Assembly: GCA_036510975.1 (NCBI GenBank)
Contig: DATCCY010000057.1
Location: forward strand, 38,555 to 102,554
Length of the DNA stretch: 64,000 nucleotides
Origin: Longivirga sp036510975
GTDB taxonomy: Bacteria; Actinomycetota; Actinomycetes; S36-B12; CAIYMF01
Reading direction: 5' to 3'
The translations under genes were made by a program, and so were the position numbers. The notes under the pieces are model-generated. The model saw only the letters and a program-made list of their open reading frames with translations. It ran no database searches and was not told the origin of the DNA. Below, piece by piece: positions 16,076 to 23,439 of the stretch. The first letter of the stretch is position 1, and the number at the start of each line of letters is the position of its first letter.

Positions 16076-16876
16076 TCAGCTCGCGCGGGGCTTCAGGTCG
16101 TAGTCGAAGGCGACCGTGCCGCCGTCGACGATGATCGTGCCTCCGTCGACCACGAGCGCCGCACCGGTGACGTACGACGACTCCGCGCCCGCCAGCCACT
16201 CGATGGCCGTCGCCACCTCCAGCGGGTCCGCTGCGCGGCGCATCGGCACCAGCCCGGTCGCTGCGGCGTAGGCCTCCTCGACGCCGAGGCCGAACGGCTG
16301 GCCGAACTCGGCCATCTCGCCGTCGGCCATCTCGGTGCGCACCCAGCCGGGGCAGATCACGTTGGCGCGCAGGCCCTCCGGCCCGAAGTCGCGCGCGATG
16401 CCCTGCACGAGGCTGATGAGACCCGCCTTGCTCACGGAGTACGCCGCGGCCCCCGTCGAGCTGCGCAGGGCCGCGATCGAGCTCACGCCCACGAACGTGC
16501 CGCTCGCTGCGACCAGGTGCGGCACGGCGGCGCGGGCGAGCAGGTACACCGACGTGAGGTTCGTGCGCAGCACGGCATCCCAGTCGTCCGGCTCGGTGTC
16601 GACGACGCTGCCCACCGCCATCACGCCGGCGTTGGCCACCACGGAGTCCAGGCGCCCGAGCTCGGCGACGACGGAGACGACGAGCTCCTCGACGGCGCCG
16701 GGCGCGGTGACGTCGACGACCCGCACCACGGCGCCCGTGCGCGCCGCGACAGCTTCCAGAGGCTCACGTCGCCGGCCGCAGACCACGACCTGCCAGCCTC
16801 GTCGCGCGGCGACCTCCGCTGTGGCAGCACCGATCCCCGAGCCGGCCCCGGTCACGAGCATCACGGGCTGGTCCAC
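16076..16876 (-). CDS. Short-chain dehydrogenase/reductase
   Basis: 266-residue classical SDR. The nucleotide-binding motif is TGAGSGIG (residues 8-15), followed by NAG at VVANAGVM, the catalytic Ser in GVSSIAAL, and YSVSKAG (YxxxK). The C-terminal GAALVVDGGT is typical. The GTG at 16876 was chosen because AAGGAG lies 6 nt upstream; a longer in-frame start has no ribosome site. It follows the ferredoxin reductase gene by 90 bp. It likely oxidises an alcohol formed in the pathway, but the substrate cannot be read from sequence. Confidence 0.9.
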   Translation of the reverse strand: MDQPVMLVTGAGSGIGAATAEVAARRGWQVVVCGRRREPLEAVAARTGAVVRVVDVTAPGAVEELVVSVVAELGRLDSVVANAGVMAVGSVVDTEPDDWDAVLRTNLTSVYLLARAAVPHLVAASGTFVGVSSIAALRSSTGAAAYSVSKAGLISLVQGIARDFGPEGLRANVICPGWVRTEMADGEMAEFGQPFGLGVEEAYAAATGLVPMRRAADPLEVATAIEWLAGAESSYVTGAALVVDGGTIIVDGGTVAFDYDLKPRAS

Positions 16877-16966
16877 TGTGGCTCCTTCGTCGTCGGCGGT
16901 CGCAATAGCCGGATCGCGTCGCGGAGAGCGCGTTCGAGCGATCACCCCCGTGTGGGTGGACGCCGT

Positions 16967-18193
16967 TCAGGTGGGCGTGGGGTGTCCGACCTTGTCGCGG
17001 TAGGAGTTCACGACGCGGAGCATGCCGACGCCCACCACACCCACGAGCTCCGCACCGCGGTGGTAGCCGACGACGCACTCGTCGTGCAGGTCGCCCTCGA
17101 GCAGGCGGATGCCGTCCGGGTCGGCCAGACCCGGCATGCCGTAGGACTGCAGCCGGATGTCGAACTGGTCGCTCCAGAACGAGGGCAGCGGCTCCCACGA
17201 AACGGCCACGACGTCGTCGTAGCCCTCTCCGGCGAGGTACGCCGACAGCACGGCACCGGCACGGCGTCCGGTGTCGGTCGGGATGCTCCAGTGCTCGACG
17301 CGCAGCGCGCGCTCGTCGAAGCGGAGGTTGGGGAACCGGGCGATGTCCCCGACGACGGCGACGCCGTCGAGCGCGCCGGACTCGCTCACCGGGCGCAGCG
17401 CGGTGTCGGCGAGCACGCCGTCGGCGAGGTCGAGGCCGTTGCCCTCGAGCCACTCGACGTTGCAGCGCGACCCGAGCGCCTCGAGCACCACATCGGTCCC
17501 GAGCCGGGTGCCGTCGGTGAGGACGACGTCGGTGACGTGGTGGTCGCCGACGAACTCCGCGACGCCGACGCCGAGGTGGAACACGACGCCGTGCGCCTCG
17601 TGGCGGCGCTGCAGCTCGGCGGCGAGCTCGGGGCCGAGCGGGCGGACCATCGGGAACGGGTCGATCGCGACGCAGTGCACCTCGCAGCCGAGCTTCACCG
17701 CGGTAGCGGCGACCTCGCAGCCGATGAACCCGGCGCCGAGGACCACGACCTTCGCGTCAGGCACCAGCGCCGCACGCAGGCCGATCGCGTCGTCGAGGGT
17801 GCGGATGACGTGACGACGGCCCGCGGCGGTCTGCGGCGGTCCGGGGATCTGCAGGCGACGCGCGCTCACACCGGTCGCGGCCACGAGCGCGTCGTACCCC
17901 ACGACCTCGCCGTCGTCGAGGTGGACGAGCCGCTGCTCGAGGTCGACGCGGCGCGCGGACACGCCGTGGCGCCAGTCGACGTCGGAGGCGTTGCTGCGCA
18001 CCCGGAAGACGAGCTTGTCGTGGCTCAGGTCGCCGTGCAGCGCCTCCTTGGACAGCGGAGGACGGTTGTACGGCGCCCAGCTCTCGTCGCCCACGACGAG
18101 GATCTCGCCGGTGAATCCGTGGGCGCGCAGGCCCTCGGCCGAGCGCAGCCCGGCCATGCCCGCACCGACGACGAGGACGCGCTGGGCACCCAT
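16967..18193 (-). CDS. FAD-dependent NAD(P)H:ferredoxin reductase
   Basis: 408 residues, of the putidaredoxin/rhodocoxin reductase type. The FAD Rossmann motif is VLVVGAGMAGLRSAEGL (residues 5-21), PYNRPPLSKEAL follows, and the NAD motif is VVVLGAGFIGCEVA (about 147-160). VAVVGDIARFPN binds FAD. The C-terminal domain includes SFWSDQFDIRLQSYG, as in P450 and Rieske oxygenase reductases. It lies 3 bp after the [3Fe-4S] ferredoxin gene, forming a complete class I electron chain for the two P450s at 23440 and 28289. Confidence 0.93.
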   Translation of the reverse strand: MGAQRVLVVGAGMAGLRSAEGLRAHGFTGEILVVGDESWAPYNRPPLSKEALHGDLSHDKLVFRVRSNASDVDWRHGVSARRVDLEQRLVHLDDGEVVGYDALVAATGVSARRLQIPGPPQTAAGRRHVIRTLDDAIGLRAALVPDAKVVVLGAGFIGCEVAATAVKLGCEVHCVAIDPFPMVRPLGPELAAELQRRHEAHGVVFHLGVGVAEFVGDHHVTDVVLTDGTRLGTDVVLEALGSRCNVEWLEGNGLDLADGVLADTALRPVSESGALDGVAVVGDIARFPNLRFDERALRVEHWSIPTDTGRRAGAVLSAYLAGEGYDDVVAVSWEPLPSFWSDQFDIRLQSYGMPGLADPDGIRLLEGDLHDECVVGYHRGAELVGVVGVGMLRVVNSYRDKVGHPTPT

Positions 18194-18196
18194 GCC

Positions 18197-18394
18197 CTAT
18201 CCCTGCAGGGTGATGGCCTGGACCGGGCAGACGTCCGCCGCGTCCTCGACCTTGTTGCGCAGCGACTCGTCGGGCTCCTCGACCAGGACGTGCATGCGCC
18301 CGTCGGCACCGATCTCGAAGACCTCGGGCGCGGCGAACGCGCACTGCCCGTGGTCCTGGCACAGGTCCCAGTCGACGACGACCTTGAGGCTCAT
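18197..18394 (-). CDS. [3Fe-4S] ferredoxin, P450 redox partner type
   Basis: 65 residues. The ligands are C12 and C18 in LCQDHGQCAFAAPEVF and C56 in VCPVQAI. This is the single-cluster actinobacterial ferredoxin that serves cytochrome P450s; the fourth ligand position is not cysteine (His/Gly region), which gives a [3Fe-4S] rather than [4Fe-4S] cluster. It is followed at 3 bp by its reductase. A 57-bp tandem duplication lies directly upstream (18407-18520), between it and the FAH gene. Confidence 0.93.
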   Translation of the reverse strand: MSLKVVVDWDLCQDHGQCAFAAPEVFEIGADGRMHVLVEEPDESLRNKVEDAADVCPVQAITLQG

Positions 18395-18406
18395 GCGGTT
18401 GCTCCT

Positions 18407-18520
18407 GCTCGGGTTGGACGGTCACGGGAGATGACCCTCGCCTGACGGCTCAGGCTCATTCCCGCTCGGGTGGGACGGTCGCGGGAGATGACCCTCGCCT
18501 GACGGCTCAGGCTCATTCCC
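18407..18520 (-). repeat. Two tandem 57-bp units, each with a hairpin
   Basis: Copies at 18407-18463 and 18464-18520 differ at two positions. Each contains the hairpin GCCTGA-CGGC-TCAGGC (plus strand). The stop codon of the FAH gene lies in the right copy. The unit length, 19 codons, keeps frame, and a third partial copy (GCTCG) starts at 18521. It sits between the FAH gene and the ferredoxin gene on the same strand, so it may act as a double attenuator or partial terminator within the operon. Confidence 0.85.
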
Positions 18521-19391
18521 GCTCGATGACGGTGGAGGGGTAGAGGTCCTTCGAGGGCGTGCGGATGCCGCGGAACTCCCAGTCCCCGCCGAGGGCGGTC
18601 GAGACGACCTCCTCGCTCTCGGTGGGCTGGGCGCCGACGTCGGTGCGGATCGCCGTCGGGCCGACGACGATGTGGTTGGTGAGACGGCCGAGCCCCTCGA
18701 CCTCGACCTCCACGACGTCACCGGGCTGCACGGGGCGGGAGTGCGCCGGGGTGCCGGAGAAGAGCAGGTCGCCCGGGGAGAGCGTGATCGTGCGCGCGAT
18801 GTCGGCGACGAGGTAGTGCATGTCCCACTCCATGCCGTCCGTGGTGTCCTCCTGCGCCACCTCCCCGTTGACCAGAGTCCGGATCGTCTTGTGCCGGAAG
18901 TCCCAGTCGGTCACGAGCCCCGGGCCGACCGGCGCGAGCGTGTCGCTGCCCTTGACCCGCAGCATGGATCCGGCGTCGGTGTCGCGGAAGTCGTGCAGGC
19001 CGTAGTCGTTGCCGACGGTGTAGCCGGCGATGTAGTCGCCGGCCGCCGCCGGCGAGACGTTGCGGCACGTCCGCCCGATCACGATCACGATCTCGCCCTC
19101 GTAGTTGAGCCACTTGCAGCCCTGCGGGCGCACGACCGCGCCCTGGTGGCTGTTGAGCGCGGTGACCGGCTTGTGGAAGTAGGTCGGGGCCGCGGGCAGC
19201 CGCGTCATGAACTCCTGCGTGCGACTGTCGTAGTTGAGGTGCACGGCGATGATCTTCGACGGCTCCGACGGCGGCAGGTGCTGCGCCTCCTCGACGCCGA
19301 CCTCGCGACCGTCGGCCGCGAGGAGGGTGTCCCCATGGCGCAGCACCTGCACGGCGGACCCGTCGAGCAGGATGCGGCGGTACTCGGGCAC
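18513..19391 (-). CDS. Fumarylacetoacetate hydrolase (FAH) family enzyme
   Basis: 292 residues with the FAH fold: HLNYDSRTQEF, PTYFHKPVTALN, then the metal-binding NYEGEIVIVIG, YTVGNDYGLHDFR, KGSDTLAPVGPGLV, and the C-terminal SPGDLLFSGTPAH. In the homoprotocatechuate pathway this family supplies the HpaG decarboxylase/isomerase or hydratase. Its place next to an HpaD-like dioxygenase and an HpaE-like dehydrogenase supports that, but other FAH activities are possible. GTG start at 19391 with GGAG upstream. The 3' end lies in a tandem repeat. Confidence 0.88.
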   Translation of the reverse strand: MPEYRRILLDGSAVQVLRHGDTLLAADGREVGVEEAQHLPPSEPSKIIAVHLNYDSRTQEFMTRLPAAPTYFHKPVTALNSHQGAVVRPQGCKWLNYEGEIVIVIGRTCRNVSPAAAGDYIAGYTVGNDYGLHDFRDTDAGSMLRVKGSDTLAPVGPGLVTDWDFRHKTIRTLVNGEVAQEDTTDGMEWDMHYLVADIARTITLSPGDLLFSGTPAHSRPVQPGDVVEVEVEGLGRLTNHIVVGPTAIRTDVGAQPTESEEVVSTALGGDWEFRGIRTPSKDLYPSTVIERE

Positions 19392-19422
19392 GGTGGCTCC
19401 AGGGGTCGACGGAGGGTGGGGG

Positions 19423-20316
19423 TCAGGCGGGACGGGGCGCGGTCCAGCCGCCCTCGGGACGATCGAACCACACGTGCACCTGGCTGGTGCCGACCGAGTT
19501 CTCGTAGTCGCCGTACCGCACGCCGGGCGCCGAGAAGTCGTTCTCGCCCAAGGCCGCGGCCATCATGAGGTAGTGGGCGAACATGCCCTCGGGGCGCACC
19601 GTGAGGAACTCCGGCATCGTCTCGAGCACCCGGTCGTGCCGGCCCTCGACGAACCAGCCGAGCCGCTCGTGGTCCATGTCGCGCGCCTTCTGGCTGAAGA
19701 TGTGCGAGGGGTCGCTCGCCTCGTGCTTGCGCATCTCCTTGAGCTTGTAGAACGTGTGCGACAGCGAGCCGGTGGCGATGACGATCACCTTGCGGTCGGT
19801 CTTCGCGACCGCCGCGCCGATGGCCCGGCCGACGCGGAGGAAGTCGTCGGTCTCGCCGGTCTGGCACACCGACATCGAGATCCACTGCTTGTCCAGGCCC
19901 TTGCCCAGGTAGGACCACAGGTTCACCGACGGGTAGTAGAGCGGGAGGTAGGGATCGTCGATCGGCGTGATCCAGGTGCCCTCGGCCTCGCCCTCGGCGG
20001 CGATGGCCAGCGCCAGCTCAGGATCGCCGCGCCACTCGTAGGGGATGCGGCACATGCCCCGCGGCAGCTCCTCGGCGGTGAAGAGGCCGGCGCGCAACGG
20101 CTGCGAGGTGATGATGAACTCGATCGTGGTGAACCAGTGGGAGTCCAGGACGATCACGGTGTCGTAGTCGAGCTGCTCGAACTTCTCCGCACGGATGCGG
20201 TGCAACGCAGGGACGAGCGAGATCTCCTTGCCCTCGTTGAGCTCTCGGCGGGTCGCCTCCGGGAGCATGATGGTGGGCACGTGCGAGAGCAGGCCCGCTC
20301 CGACTACCTCACCCAT
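19423..20316 (-). CDS. hpaD: Class III extradiol dioxygenase (HpaD/LigB-like)
   Basis: 297-residue LigB-superfamily ring-cleavage enzyme. The metal ligand candidates are H12 (GLLSHVPT) and H60 (VIVLDSHWFT), at the LigB spacing. GSLSHTFYKLKEMRKHEASD and FAHYLMMAAALGEN fit 3,4-dihydroxyphenylacetate 2,3-dioxygenases of this class. It opens a catechol ring next to the hydroxyls using Fe(II) and O2. The ATG at 20316 has GGAG 6 nt upstream; an ATG 12 nt earlier overlaps the aldehyde dehydrogenase end. The exact substrate is inferred from neighbours. Confidence 0.85.
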   Translation of the reverse strand: MGEVVGAGLLSHVPTIMLPEATRRELNEGKEISLVPALHRIRAEKFEQLDYDTVIVLDSHWFTTIEFIITSQPLRAGLFTAEELPRGMCRIPYEWRGDPELALAIAAEGEAEGTWITPIDDPYLPLYYPSVNLWSYLGKGLDKQWISMSVCQTGETDDFLRVGRAIGAAVAKTDRKVIVIATGSLSHTFYKLKEMRKHEASDPSHIFSQKARDMDHERLGWFVEGRHDRVLETMPEFLTVRPEGMFAHYLMMAAALGENDFSAPGVRYGDYENSVGTSQVHVWFDRPEGGWTAPRPA

Positions 20317-20318
20317 GG

Positions 20319-21788
20319 TCAGCTCCATCCCTTCGGGGCGAACACCGAGTTCTTCACGTCGCAGTAGAAGTCGAACGACCAGGTGCCGCCCTCGCGGCCG
20401 ATGCCCGACCTGCCGCTGCCGCCGAACGGGGCGGACAGGTCGCGCACGAAGAAGCAGTTGATCCACACGGTGCCGGCCCGCAGCCGCGACGAGACCCGCT
20501 CGGCACGCTCGCGGTCCCCCGTGACGAGGGTCGCGGCGAGGCCGAAGTCCGTGTCGTTCGCCATGACCACGCCGTCGGCCTCGGTCGAGAACCGCTGCAG
20601 TGTCAGCACGGGTCCGAACACCTCGTCGCAGGTGATCTCCATCGTGCGGTCCACGCCCTCGAACACCGTGGGCCGGTAGTAGAAGCCTCCGGTGGCGTTG
20701 TTGAGCTCGTCGTTCGGACCGCCGCCGAGGATCGCCTGCGCGCCGTCCGCGATCGCCCGCTTGACAAAGCCGTCGACCCGCTCGAAGTGCGTGCGGCTCA
20801 CGAGCGGGCCGATGTCGGTGGCCTCGTCGCGCGAGTCGCCCTGCGTCACTCGCGCCGCCCGCTCCAGGAAGCGTGCGCGGAACTCGTCGTAGATGCCGTC
20901 CTGGACGAGCAGGCGGACGGCTGCGAGGCAGACCTGGCCGGAGTTGTCGAACTGCTCGACGGCGAGTTCCACGGCGAGGTCGAGGTCGGCGTCGTCGAAG
21001 ACGAGGAGCGGGGACTTCCCGCCGAGCTCGAAGCTCACCGGCGTCACGTTGCGGGCAGCCGACTCGCCGATCCGCACCGAGGTCGGCACGGACCCGGTGA
21101 AACAGATACGCCGCACGTCCGGGTGCGCGACGAGCGGCGCGCCCGCCTCGGTGCCGAGACCCTGAACGACGTTGAGGACGCCATCCGGAAGCCCGGCGTC
21201 GTGGGCGATGTCGGCGAGCAGCGACGCCGTGAGCGGCGCCCACTCCGGCGGCTTCGCGACGACCGTGTTGCCCGCGGCCAGCGCGGGGCCGATGCGCCAG
21301 GTCGCGAGCATGAGCGGGGCGTTCCACGGCGTGACGATCGCGGTGACCCCCGCGGGGTCCCAGCTGACGTGGTTGCGGTGACCGCGGGTCTCGAAGTCGG
21401 GGTGGCCGAGCTCGAGGAGGTGGTCGGCGAAGAAGCGGAAGTTCATCGCGACGCGCGGCATGACGCCGCGACGGTGCGAGCGCAGGAGCGAGCCGTTGTC
21501 GCGCGTCTCGACCTGCGCGAGATCCTCGAGCCGGGCCTCCACGCCGTCGGCGACGCGGTTCAGGATCGCCGCGCGCTCCGCCGGCGGCGTCTGCGACCAG
21601 CCGGCGAACGCCTGTGTCGCGGCTGCCACCGCAGCGTCGACCTCGGCCTGCCCGCCGCGACTGACGTGCGCGATCACGGTGCCGTCGAGCGGCGAGACGT
21701 CCTCGAAGGTCGTGGCGCTCTCGACGCGCCGACCGCCGATCCAGTGCCGGGTGTCGACCTCGACGCCCGCGACGACTGCAGTGGTCAC
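20319..21788 (-). CDS. hpaE: Aldehyde dehydrogenase, HpaE-like
   Basis: 489-residue NAD(P)-dependent aldehyde dehydrogenase. Motifs are TPWNAPLMLATWRIGPALAAGN, FTGSVPTSVRIG, FELGGKSPLLVFDDAD with the catalytic Glu, and NSGQVCLAAVR with the nucleophile Cys. It resembles 5-carboxymethyl-2-hydroxymuconate semialdehyde dehydrogenase and lies next to the ring-cleavage enzyme that would make that semialdehyde. The GTG at 21788 was chosen over a longer ORF because GGAGGG precedes it and the palindrome at 21854 lies upstream. It is the first gene of the leftward run. Confidence 0.87.
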   Translation of the reverse strand: MTTAVVAGVEVDTRHWIGGRRVESATTFEDVSPLDGTVIAHVSRGGQAEVDAAVAAATQAFAGWSQTPPAERAAILNRVADGVEARLEDLAQVETRDNGSLLRSHRRGVMPRVAMNFRFFADHLLELGHPDFETRGHRNHVSWDPAGVTAIVTPWNAPLMLATWRIGPALAAGNTVVAKPPEWAPLTASLLADIAHDAGLPDGVLNVVQGLGTEAGAPLVAHPDVRRICFTGSVPTSVRIGESAARNVTPVSFELGGKSPLLVFDDADLDLAVELAVEQFDNSGQVCLAAVRLLVQDGIYDEFRARFLERAARVTQGDSRDEATDIGPLVSRTHFERVDGFVKRAIADGAQAILGGGPNDELNNATGGFYYRPTVFEGVDRTMEITCDEVFGPVLTLQRFSTEADGVVMANDTDFGLAATLVTGDRERAERVSSRLRAGTVWINCFFVRDLSAPFGGSGRSGIGREGGTWSFDFYCDVKNSVFAPKGWS

Positions 21789-21853
21789 CGTGTCGGCCCT
21801 CCGTCCTCGATGAAACGATGGGAACGAGTGACGGGCGGTGCCTCGTCCGATAT

Positions 21854-21869
21854 CGTTCGGAGCCAAACG
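21854..21869. promoter_or_regulatory. Island palindrome site 3 (aldehyde dehydrogenase / PuuD-like)
   Basis: CGTTCGGAGCCAAACG matches 13 of 14 fixed bases of CGTTCGGNNCCGAACG. It is in the 109-bp divergent region between the aldehyde dehydrogenase (GTG 21788) and the amidase (ATG 21898), so one site can control both directions. Confidence 0.7.
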
Positions 21870-21897
21870 TATTGGCACACCCGGAGGGCGTCAAGAG

Positions 21898-22626
21898 ATG
21901 TCGCGGAGCCCGGTCGTCGCTATCCCCGCGCGGTTCTCGTCATCGGCCTCGGCCCACCGCCATCGCGCCCTGAGCACGGCGCGCGCTCTCTCCGAGCTCG
22001 TCCTCGTGGCCGGCGGCGAGCCGGTCACGATCCACCCCTGGGCTCCGGACGGCGCGGTCACGCCCGACGTGGTCGGCGCCCGGCTGGCCTTCGCCGACGC
22101 GGTCCTGCTCCCCGGCGGCGGCGACCTCGACCCCGCGCGCTACGACCAGCCCTCCGCGCACGACGAGGTCTACGACGTCGACGCGGAGCAGGACGCGTTC
22201 GACCTCGCCGTGGCTCAGTGGGCGATCACCTCCGGAACTCCGCTGCTGGCCGTCTGCCGCGGGATGCAGGTCGTCAACGTCGCGCTCGGGGGTTCCCTCG
22301 AGCAGCACATGGACGCACCGCACCGCCACGTGGTCCACGAGGTCACCGTCGAGCCGGGCAACGTGCTCGCCGATGCTGTCGGTGCCTCGGTCCAGGCATC
22401 GTGCTACCACCATCAGCGGGTGCTGCGCCTCGGTGCCGGGCTCGTCGCGGTGGCGTCCGCCCCGGACGGCGGCGTCGAGGCGCTCGTGAAGCCCGACGCG
22501 CCGGGATGGTTCCTCGCGGTCCAGTGGCACCCCGAGGACACCTTCGGGACCGACAGCGACCAGGTCGCCGTCGTACGCGCGCTCCTCGAAGCCGCCCGAA
22601 CCCGCACGTCACTGGCGGGAGTGTGA
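21898..22626 (+). CDS. PuuD-like gamma-glutamyl amide hydrolase (class I GATase fold)
   Basis: 242 residues of the peptidase C26 family. The nucleophile is in PLLAVCRGMQVVNVALGGSL, and the His-Glu pair in AVQWHPEDT. VLLPGGGDLDPARYDQ and the substrate-loop YHHQRVLRL are typical of gamma-glutamyl-GABA hydrolase. PuuD-type enzymes remove a gamma-glutamyl group after amine oxidation, which fits the glutamine-synthetase-like gene at 26861. The ATG at 21898 has GGAGG upstream. The last codons lie in the left arm of palindromic repeat A. Confidence 0.88.
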   Translation: MSRSPVVAIPARFSSSASAHRHRALSTARALSELVLVAGGEPVTIHPWAPDGAVTPDVVGARLAFADAVLLPGGGDLDPARYDQPSAHDEVYDVDAEQDAFDLAVAQWAITSGTPLLAVCRGMQVVNVALGGSLEQHMDAPHRHVVHEVTVEPGNVLADAVGASVQASCYHHQRVLRLGAGLVAVASAPDGGVEALVKPDAPGWFLAVQWHPEDTFGTDSDQVAVVRALLEAARTRTSLAGV

Positions 22627-22670
22627 AGCTGGGGCCGTCCAGCATGACACTTTCGCCAGTGACGTGCGGG
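22601..22670. repeat. Palindromic repeat copy A / terminator
   Basis: A 17-bp perfect inverted repeat: CCCGCACGTCACTGGCG (22601-22617) and CGCCAGTGACGTGCGGG (22654-22670). An inner imperfect stem is AGTGT..GCTGG/CCAGC..ACACT. It starts inside the PuuD-like gene and ends 3 bp from the convergent MarR stop. Related copies lie at 15021-15080 and 54455-54512, with a half copy at 52030. Confidence 0.8.
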
Positions 22671-22672
22671 AT

Positions 22673-23293
22673 CTAGTCGGGCTCGACCTGGAGGGCGACC
22701 TTGCGCAGGGTGCGCGCCAGGCCGGTCTTCTCGGCCGCGGTGAGGGTGTCGGTGACGTGGGCCTCCTCCGCGTTGAACTTCGGGAAGAGCACGACCATCA
22801 GCTTCTTGCCCTTGGGCGTCAGCGAGACGAGCACGCGACGGGCGTCGTCGGGGTGCGTACGTCGCTTGAGCAGGCCACGCTTCTCCAGCGTGCCGATGAC
22901 ACCGGTGAGCGTGCCCTTGGAGATGCCGGCCTCGGCCGCGACGTGACGGGTCTCGATGTCGCCCCAGATCCAGACCACCCAGAGCACGACCCAGCCGGTC
23001 CAGGTGAGGTCGTGCGGTGCGAGCACAGTGCTCTCGAGGCGCTTGCGCACCGCGTTGGCGGCGCGGTAGATGTTCTGCACCGCGGCCATCGACTCCATGT
23101 CGACCGGCATGCCGACGAGCAGGTCCGCGACGGCCTTCTCGGTCTCCTCGAGCGTGTGGTGACCGTTCGACCTCGCCTCGGCGGTCGTGCGCACGTACTT
23201 GCTCAGGGTGCAGGCGCCGTCGTCGCAGGGGCAGTTCTCGGGGATGCAGACCCCCTCACCGTCCGGTCCGGAGCGGTGCGCGGCGATGGTCAC
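22673..23293 (-). CDS. MarR-family regulator with N-terminal cysteine cluster
   Basis: 206 residues from a GTG at 23293 (a GTG at 23347 is an alternative). The winged-helix part has LTWTGWVVLWVVWIWGDIETRHVAAEAGISKGTLTGVIGTLEKRGLL and the wing RRTHPDDARRVLVSLTPKG, with the usual basic DxRR. Before it is an unusual segment, CIPENCPCDDGACTLSKY (C-x5-C-x-C-x4-C), near residues 16-33. The gene is divergent from P450-1, and a perfect island palindrome lies between them. It is the best candidate for the regulator of that site set. HpaR of the homoprotocatechuate pathway is also MarR-type. Confidence 0.88.
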   Translation of the reverse strand: MTIAAHRSGPDGEGVCIPENCPCDDGACTLSKYVRTTAEARSNGHHTLEETEKAVADLLVGMPVDMESMAAVQNIYRAANAVRKRLESTVLAPHDLTWTGWVVLWVVWIWGDIETRHVAAEAGISKGTLTGVIGTLEKRGLLKRRTHPDDARRVLVSLTPKGKKLMVVLFPKFNAEEAHVTDTLTAAEKTGLARTLRKVALQVEPD

Positions 23294-23405
23294 GGAACCG
23301 ATGGTAACCGGCCTGCTCGTTCGAGGCCGTACGAAGCGCGGGCCCACGGAGTAATCCGGGTCACCCTCTTGTGGCAAAGGCTCCGACGGTTCTAGAGTCC
23401 ATTTC

Positions 23406-23421
23406 CGTTCGGATCCGAACG
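23406..23421. promoter_or_regulatory. Island palindrome site 4 (MarR / P450-1)
   Basis: CGTTCGGATCCGAACG, a perfect 16-bp palindrome that fits all 14 fixed consensus bases. It lies 18 bp before the P450 ATG and 112 bp before the MarR start, where it could block P450 transcription. Confidence 0.8.
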
Positions 23422-23439
23422 AATCACCCGGAGGCCTGC

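Noticed and set aside
15152..18445. A 1097-codon open frame on the plus strand across the LLM, SDR and reductase genes
   Set aside because: It is antisense to three genes with clear family motifs, has an Arg/His/Asp-rich composition without domains, and results from high-GC codon bias.
18422..18721. Minus-strand ORF with a repeated peptide containing SGNEPEPSGEGHLP
   Set aside because: The repeat comes from the 57-bp tandem DNA duplication read in a second frame. The FAH gene occupies the region in its own frame.
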